64,000 nucleotides of DNA. Source: Oxobacter pfennigii. GTDB taxonomy: Bacteria > Bacillota > Clostridia > Clostridiales > Oxobacteraceae. A model generated the notes under the pieces. That model did not search any database and was not told where the DNA came from. It was given only the letters and a program-made list of their open reading frames with translations. This document shows positions 60,181-64,000 of this stretch, in pieces. Location: positions 53,574 to 117,573 of the forward strand of contig NZ_LKET01000041.1 of assembly GCF_001317355.1 (NCBI RefSeq), given 5' to 3'. The position numbers and the translations under genes are program-made. Positions within the stretch are counted from its first letter, which is position 1. Each line of letters begins with the position of its first letter.

Positions 60181-61572
60181 CTAAGCTTGTTTAAGAGCTG
60201 CTTCTCTTTTAACGTTTTCAGCTGCGTAGAATGCAGCCTGTTCGTCCGTAAGCTTGTAGCCAAATATGGTTAAAAGAAGTGAGATTATGGAGAATGCCGC
60301 CGGCACAAGTCCGAATAACGCCATAAATTTGCCCGCAAATGCCGGAGTAATTTCCATACCGGCAGTATAACCGATAAGAGCCAGACCAAAGCCTACCGCC
60401 GAGCCGCCGGCCAGGAACCCGATTTTAGTCGGCCAGTTCATAACTGTAAGCGCCATGGTTCTGTTGTCCTGACCTGTTGTGTAGTAACCGTACTCGCCGC
60501 AATCAAGGTAGTAGTTATACCTGAAGCAAGCGTTAATGGACACGGCGCCTCTGGCTAAGCAGGCAAATACCACCATAGCCCAAAGATTGTTGAGCCCAAT
60601 AAGCCAAATGCCAAGAAATGAAGCGATTGAGAGAACCGAACCGAAGATAAGTGCGCCCTTCTTGCCAAGCTTCTTGGCTATAGGCGGTGCGATAAGGCTG
60701 AACAAAAATCCCGCTATGCCTTGAACTGTAAGGAGCAGGGTCATTACCGAGAACTGCCCTGTAACGACTCTGAAATAATAAGCCAAAAGCGGGGTATATA
60801 TCTGTGTTCCTACAGTCGTTGCTGTCGTCAATAAAAACATAACGATCATCTGTTTGTTGTCAATAAGGGATTTGAACATCTGAGCTACAGAAGGAGCCTT
60901 GGCAACCTCGGCGCGCTCTCTGGGTAAATCGTATCTTTTCATAACCGGGAAGAGCGTAAAGAAGCTTAAGCCCAAAAATACAATACCAAATGTAAGAACC
61001 ATAACGGCATAGCCGTTAGCTTCGCCAAATTGTTTTCCGAAAAACTGTATCAGCGGAATTGTTGTCGCACCCGATATAATGGTAACAGCAGCAGCTATTT
61101 GAGCCTGACGGGCATTCAGGCGTTTTCTGTCATCCATTGAAGTGCCGGCCATCCTTTGCATAATGCCGCCCTGGGCCGTTGCGCGGAAATTCATTCCGAA
61201 GTGCAGTGTGCAATAGAAGACAGAGACGAATAGCAATCTTGCCAATGGTGAAGGAATGATTCCTGTGGTATTGACGAGCTGCAGCAATGAACCGAAAAAT
61301 AAAGTGTAAGTAGTCCATCTCATCCATAAAGCGTACTTGCCGTGTTTCTCGCTGGGAGTTTTCTCTATGATGCTGCCGGCAAAGATAGACACGACATAAT
61401 CCAGTAATTTTGTGACAAGCATTGCCGTGCCCATTGCGGCAGGGCTGATGCCTAAATAATCGGTCATAAACATCATTCCATACTGAACCGGCGGTTGATG
61501 CACCATAGCCGAAACAGCTCCAGGCAGAGCATATGCTATTATTTCGCTTTCTTTAAGTTTATTTTTTTCCAT
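60181..61572 (-). CDS. GPH family (MelB-like) symporter, MFS superfamily
   Basis: 463 residues with about 12 hydrophobic helices. The start SEIIAYALPGAVSAMVHQPP and the loop SIIEKTPSEKHGKYALWMRW (position of the MelB cation-site region) fit the glycoside-pentoside-hexuronide group. Substrate is unknown. It is a single gene with its own terminator. Confidence 0.8.
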   Translation of the reverse strand: MEKNKLKESEIIAYALPGAVSAMVHQPPVQYGMMFMTDYLGISPAAMGTAMLVTKLLDYVVSIFAGSIIEKTPSEKHGKYALWMRWTTYTLFFGSLLQLVNTTGIIPSPLARLLFVSVFYCTLHFGMNFRATAQGGIMQRMAGTSMDDRKRLNARQAQIAAAVTIISGATTIPLIQFFGKQFGEANGYAVMVLTFGIVFLGLSFFTLFPVMKRYDLPRERAEVAKAPSVAQMFKSLIDNKQMIVMFLLTTATTVGTQIYTPLLAYYFRVVTGQFSVMTLLLTVQGIAGFLFSLIAPPIAKKLGKKGALIFGSVLSIASFLGIWLIGLNNLWAMVVFACLARGAVSINACFRYNYYLDCGEYGYYTTGQDNRTMALTVMNWPTKIGFLAGGSAVGFGLALIGYTAGMEITPAFAGKFMALFGLVPAAFSIISLLLTIFGYKLTDEQAAFYAAENVKREAALKQA

Positions 61573-62089
61573 TTTAATTCTCCCCCTATTTATAAGAATA
61601 TAGCTAGTAATCCTAACAATATTCTTATTTATTTTTTGCTTACAGTAACCCTATGGGTTATTAAGCGAAGGTTTGAGCTAAGCCTCCTTGCAAAGCATAT
61701 GCTGTTGCTATGAAAGCTTGCTCCCTGACTTAAGTATCAAAGGCCGCTTACTAAGATGCTGCGTCACCTCCTATATCCCCCAGCAAGGTATTTCTGTTGG
61801 TTGAATGCTTATTATGCGAGGTTTCGGTTAGTGCTTAAGATGTGGTGATGCTCAAAAAAAATCAGAATACACAAAAAGTCTCCGGCGCTTAGCCTTCCTT
61901 GCTCATGAAATGAGAGCGTAGGCCGGGGGATGAATTTCTGCTCCTCGAGGAATGGATCATATTGAATAATACAACTATTATAGTTCATTAATTGCTGGAT
62001 ATATTAGTTTGAATAGAGAAATCGATTGACTGAAAATGCGATAACCAAGCTGTAGGTCACTCCTTCTATGCGTAAGGCACTAAAGGAAA

Positions 62090-62200
62090 CCGACATCATC
62101 GGCATCCAGGGCAGGGACTGCCCGAAGTCACGTTTGATGAGACTGAAGTTACGAAGTCGTGAATCTAGAAAGCATCTACCTCTTTAGGCAGTGGTAGCTC
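62090..62200 (+). mobile_element. possible IS200/IS605-like right-end remnant
   Basis: A hairpin with arms CTACC (62176-62180) and GGTAG (62193-62197) follows GAAGTCGTGAATCTAGAA and ends GCTCAC. This resembles the guide-RNA and right-end structure following tnpB genes. The bases before it (GGGACTGCCCGAAGTC, TTTGATGAGACTGAAG) could be the decayed end of tnpB, but there is no intact frame. No tnpA or tnpB is present. The rest of 61573-62624 holds no gene I can support. Confidence 0.3.
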
Positions 62201-62592
62201 ACTAATAGCTTTTTTGCACTAACTTGCGATAATTTGTAATCTACCTGCAATTTTACCGGTTGAGTTAATTGTAATTTGCTTCGAGCCTAGTTGTCAACAT
62301 AAATTGCTGGAAAACTTTAACCAGTTAACTATATACACCATGCAGAATTTATCTGTGCCTTAGTCAATGGAAGAATTATTGGCACAGTTAGCCATTTGAT
62401 GGAAAAACATCTGAATTTCATTGATGCTCTTCCCTTAAGAAAATATTTTTAGTAAGAATAAATGCGGTTCTAATGGGCGGCCGTCAGCATATTCAGCTTG
62501 AAATTCGCCTGGGTGAACAACGCTTTCAAGTTGTAATTTAGAAACATCTTCCTGCAGCGCAGCCAGGCCTTTTCCTGGCTTTTATAAAGTTT

Positions 62593-62627
62593 CATGCTTC
62601 GGATTTTATGAATACCCTGCATATTTA
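62593..62627 (+). other. short duplicate of part of the pucR gene
   Basis: About 34 bp match 53876-53909 inside the PucR gene with two mismatches, starting CATGCTTCGGATT and continuing TATGAATACCCTGC. It may be a remnant of a second pucR-type gene or of a rearrangement. The flanks are not obviously related. Confidence 0.5.
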
Positions 62628-63143
62628 ATACAGTATCATATAGAAATATCCCAGCCCTCTTTCGCCGGCATTATATGTCATTCCTAATTTTAAGGCCATA
62701 GCGCAGATATCCATGCCGCTGCCTTCCATTGAATACCTTATTTGCTCGGGATGCCGGCAAGGCTCATTTGTTAATACGGCGCATTTCGGACATAAATCAC
62801 ATCCTCCGCCTGTCCGCACTTCTACGGGCAATTCCTTCAGTTCCTTCCGGAGCCGGCTGATTCGTGCCCTGCTCTCCTTCATCTGATTCTCCCAGCCTTC
62901 CCTGGTGTCCGGCATTGCCATTATCTTGTTCACTATCATTGCATTGCTGTACTTCAAAACCCGGGATTTATTTGCCTCCAAGTCACCTGAAAAAGGCGGA
63001 CAGGCATAGTTTTTTCCGGAATTAGGGCATTTGAGGCACTGTCCGATTACATCATCGGTAAAAATGATATCTTTTGTTTCGATTTCCATATGTTCGTCAA
63101 AGCCGCATTCATCTACCATATTTATAATTTTCTCTATCAACAT
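62625..63143 (-). CDS. DUF2284 metal-binding protein
   Basis: 172 residues with a Cys-rich pattern (CLKCPNSGKNYACPPF, CDLCPKCAVLTNEPCRHPEQ), typical of DUF2284 proteins that probably bind an Fe-S cluster or zinc. The function is unknown. GGGGGAT precedes the ATG. It has a single-gene position, with a perfect bidirectional terminator upstream. Confidence 0.83.
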   Translation of the reverse strand: MLIEKIINMVDECGFDEHMEIETKDIIFTDDVIGQCLKCPNSGKNYACPPFSGDLEANKSRVLKYSNAMIVNKIMAMPDTREGWENQMKESRARISRLRKELKELPVEVRTGGGCDLCPKCAVLTNEPCRHPEQIRYSMEGSGMDICAMALKLGMTYNAGERGLGYFYMILY

Positions 63144-63235
63144 GATGATCCCCCTTTATTTTTTATACCCTTATGTATCTAATTTAAGCGTTACCTATAA
63201 CAAAATGCAATACCAACCTTAAAACATGATTTGAC

Positions 63236-63267
63236 AAAAGCCCCTCAGATCACTCTGAGGGGCTTTT
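63236..63267. terminator. bidirectional terminator
   Basis: Arms AAAAGCCCCTCAGA and TCTGAGGGGCTTTT around a 4-nt loop. It is perfect, with T-runs on both strands. Confidence 0.88.
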
Positions 63268-63381
63268 GTATTGTAAGGAATGCAGGTTACATTCTCCCGG
63301 AAACATTCAGGTAAGCATAAACATGCTTCAGGAAGGCAGTTCCTTCTATCTTTAATTCAGTAAATAAGACATTATCGAGGA

Positions 63382-64000
63382 TCATTTTTCAATCAAAGAC
63401 CAAAGCTGCTCTTCAATGCCTTTGTTCACTGCTCCTTCTCCGCCGAACAAGGTCATTCCGCTCAGCTTGCGGCTCTTCAAATACTCAACGAAGCTGTTTG
63501 ATAAGCTGCTGTCCACCAGTATAATCGGTGAATTGTGCTTTGCGGCATAAACACTTCCTGCAAGTGCATCGGGGAAGTCATTGCCTGTGGCTATGCAAAT
63601 ACTTCCTCCCGCTTCATTGAAGTATTTTGCTGCTGCCAGCGATGTTTCGTAACGGTCCTGCCCTGCGATTCTCACTATATTTGTTTTATCCAATGAAGTG
63701 AGCTGGGCAGCCTGTTCTTCCACTGCAGCACTGATAACCGCCGTGCCCCCGATAATATAGACTTTGGACGGCATAATCTTGGCGATGGCTTCCTTAATAT
63801 CGTTGCTGAGACCATCCTTTGTAACTAAGAAAATCGGACTTTGCATTCTCGCTGCAATGCTGCTGACCGACAACGCATCCGGATAGCTTTCTCCGTAAGC
63901 CAGGATTACCGGAGTTCCGGTCTTGACTTCTAAGCGTTCAGCTATTTTAACCGCCGTTTCATAGCGGTCTGTTCCGGCAAGCCTGGTGATACGGCTGAAA
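63382..64000 (-). CDS. cell-wall-binding repeat 2 (CWB2) protein, C-terminal part
   Basis: The frame is open to the right edge, so only the last 205 residues are seen. CWB2 repeats are visible: RLAGTDRYETAVKIAE and GESYPDALSVSSIAARMQS, then RIAGQDRYETSLAAAK and ATGNDFPDALAGSVYAAK. Such repeats anchor surface proteins to wall polysaccharide in Clostridia. The N-terminal functional domain lies outside the window. Confidence 0.85.
   Translation of the reverse strand, partial: FSRITRLAGTDRYETAVKIAERLEVKTGTPVILAYGESYPDALSVSSIAARMQSPIFLVTKDGLSNDIKEAIAKIMPSKVYIIGGTAVISAAVEEQAAQLTSLDKTNIVRIAGQDRYETSLAAAKYFNEAGGSICIATGNDFPDALAGSVYAAKHNSPIILVDSSLSNSFVEYLKSRKLSGMTLFGGEGAVNKGIEEQLWSLIEK

Overview
The window looks like the chromosome of an anaerobic member of the Clostridia (Bacillota). 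Strong AGGAGG-type ribosome binding sites, a SpoVG-family protein, CWB2 cell-wall repeats, DUF2284, GPH and YczE-type membrane proteins, and GABA/4-hydroxybutyrate-type genes all fit. I cannot name the species. Two parts differ in composition: a GC-richer conjugative element at about 1-25.7 kb, and a lower-GC host-like region at 25.7-64 kb. No rRNA, tRNA, CRISPR array, integrase or relaxase was recognised. The element continues past the left edge, where its missing parts may lie.

1-25.7 kb is one end of an integrative conjugative element, read almost entirely leftwards. The transfer machinery comprises a ParB-like protein, a DUF4406-like protein, the antirestriction protein ArdA, a coiled-coil protein, PcfB, the coupling ATPase VirD4, Maff2 (VirB2-like), a TrbL/VirB6-like channel protein, a SpoVG-like protein, PrgI (VirB3-like), VirB4 and a CD1108-like membrane protein. 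Embedded in it is a complete-looking Tad/Flp pilus locus: CpaB, CpaE, TadA, TadB, TadC, four tandem pilin-like proteins, two TadE-like pseudopilins, a 1030-residue secreted CARDB-repeat protein and an A24 prepilin peptidase.

Two things stand out in the element. First, 17 copies of a 25-bp palindrome (arms ACTTCGGGCC and GGCCCGAAGT around AASTT) punctuate it. Most sit between a stop codon and the next Shine-Dalgarno sequence, but three lie inside coding sequences. I noticed none after 25.66 kb. Second, an AT-rich two-gene cassette on the opposite strand (caspase-like protease plus TIR-like protein, 17.7-19.3 kb) lies between VirD4 and Maff2, with a palindrome on each side. Its gene content matches caspase-type (type IV) Thoeris anti-phage immunity.

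25.7-38.6 kb holds decayed fragments (a broken Fic gene), a 2H-phosphoesterase-like gene, a LigD-Ku end-joining operon, a MacB/FtsX-type ABC transporter with a divergent TetR regulator, a DpnA/DpnM-like adenine methyltransferase pair with no visible endonuclease, and a Nudix hydrolase.

38.6-64 kb holds a heterodimeric ABC exporter with a divergent TetR, a MocR regulator next to an internally deleted phzF, a PLP aminotransferase, and a five-gene amino-acid uptake, GabT and Fe-alcohol dehydrogenase operon with a divergent PucR regulator. These are followed by a MocR/YczE pair with shared operator-like repeats, a GPH transporter, a DUF2284 protein and the end of a CWB2 wall protein. Long gene-poor stretches here carry remnants of mobile DNA and of genes.
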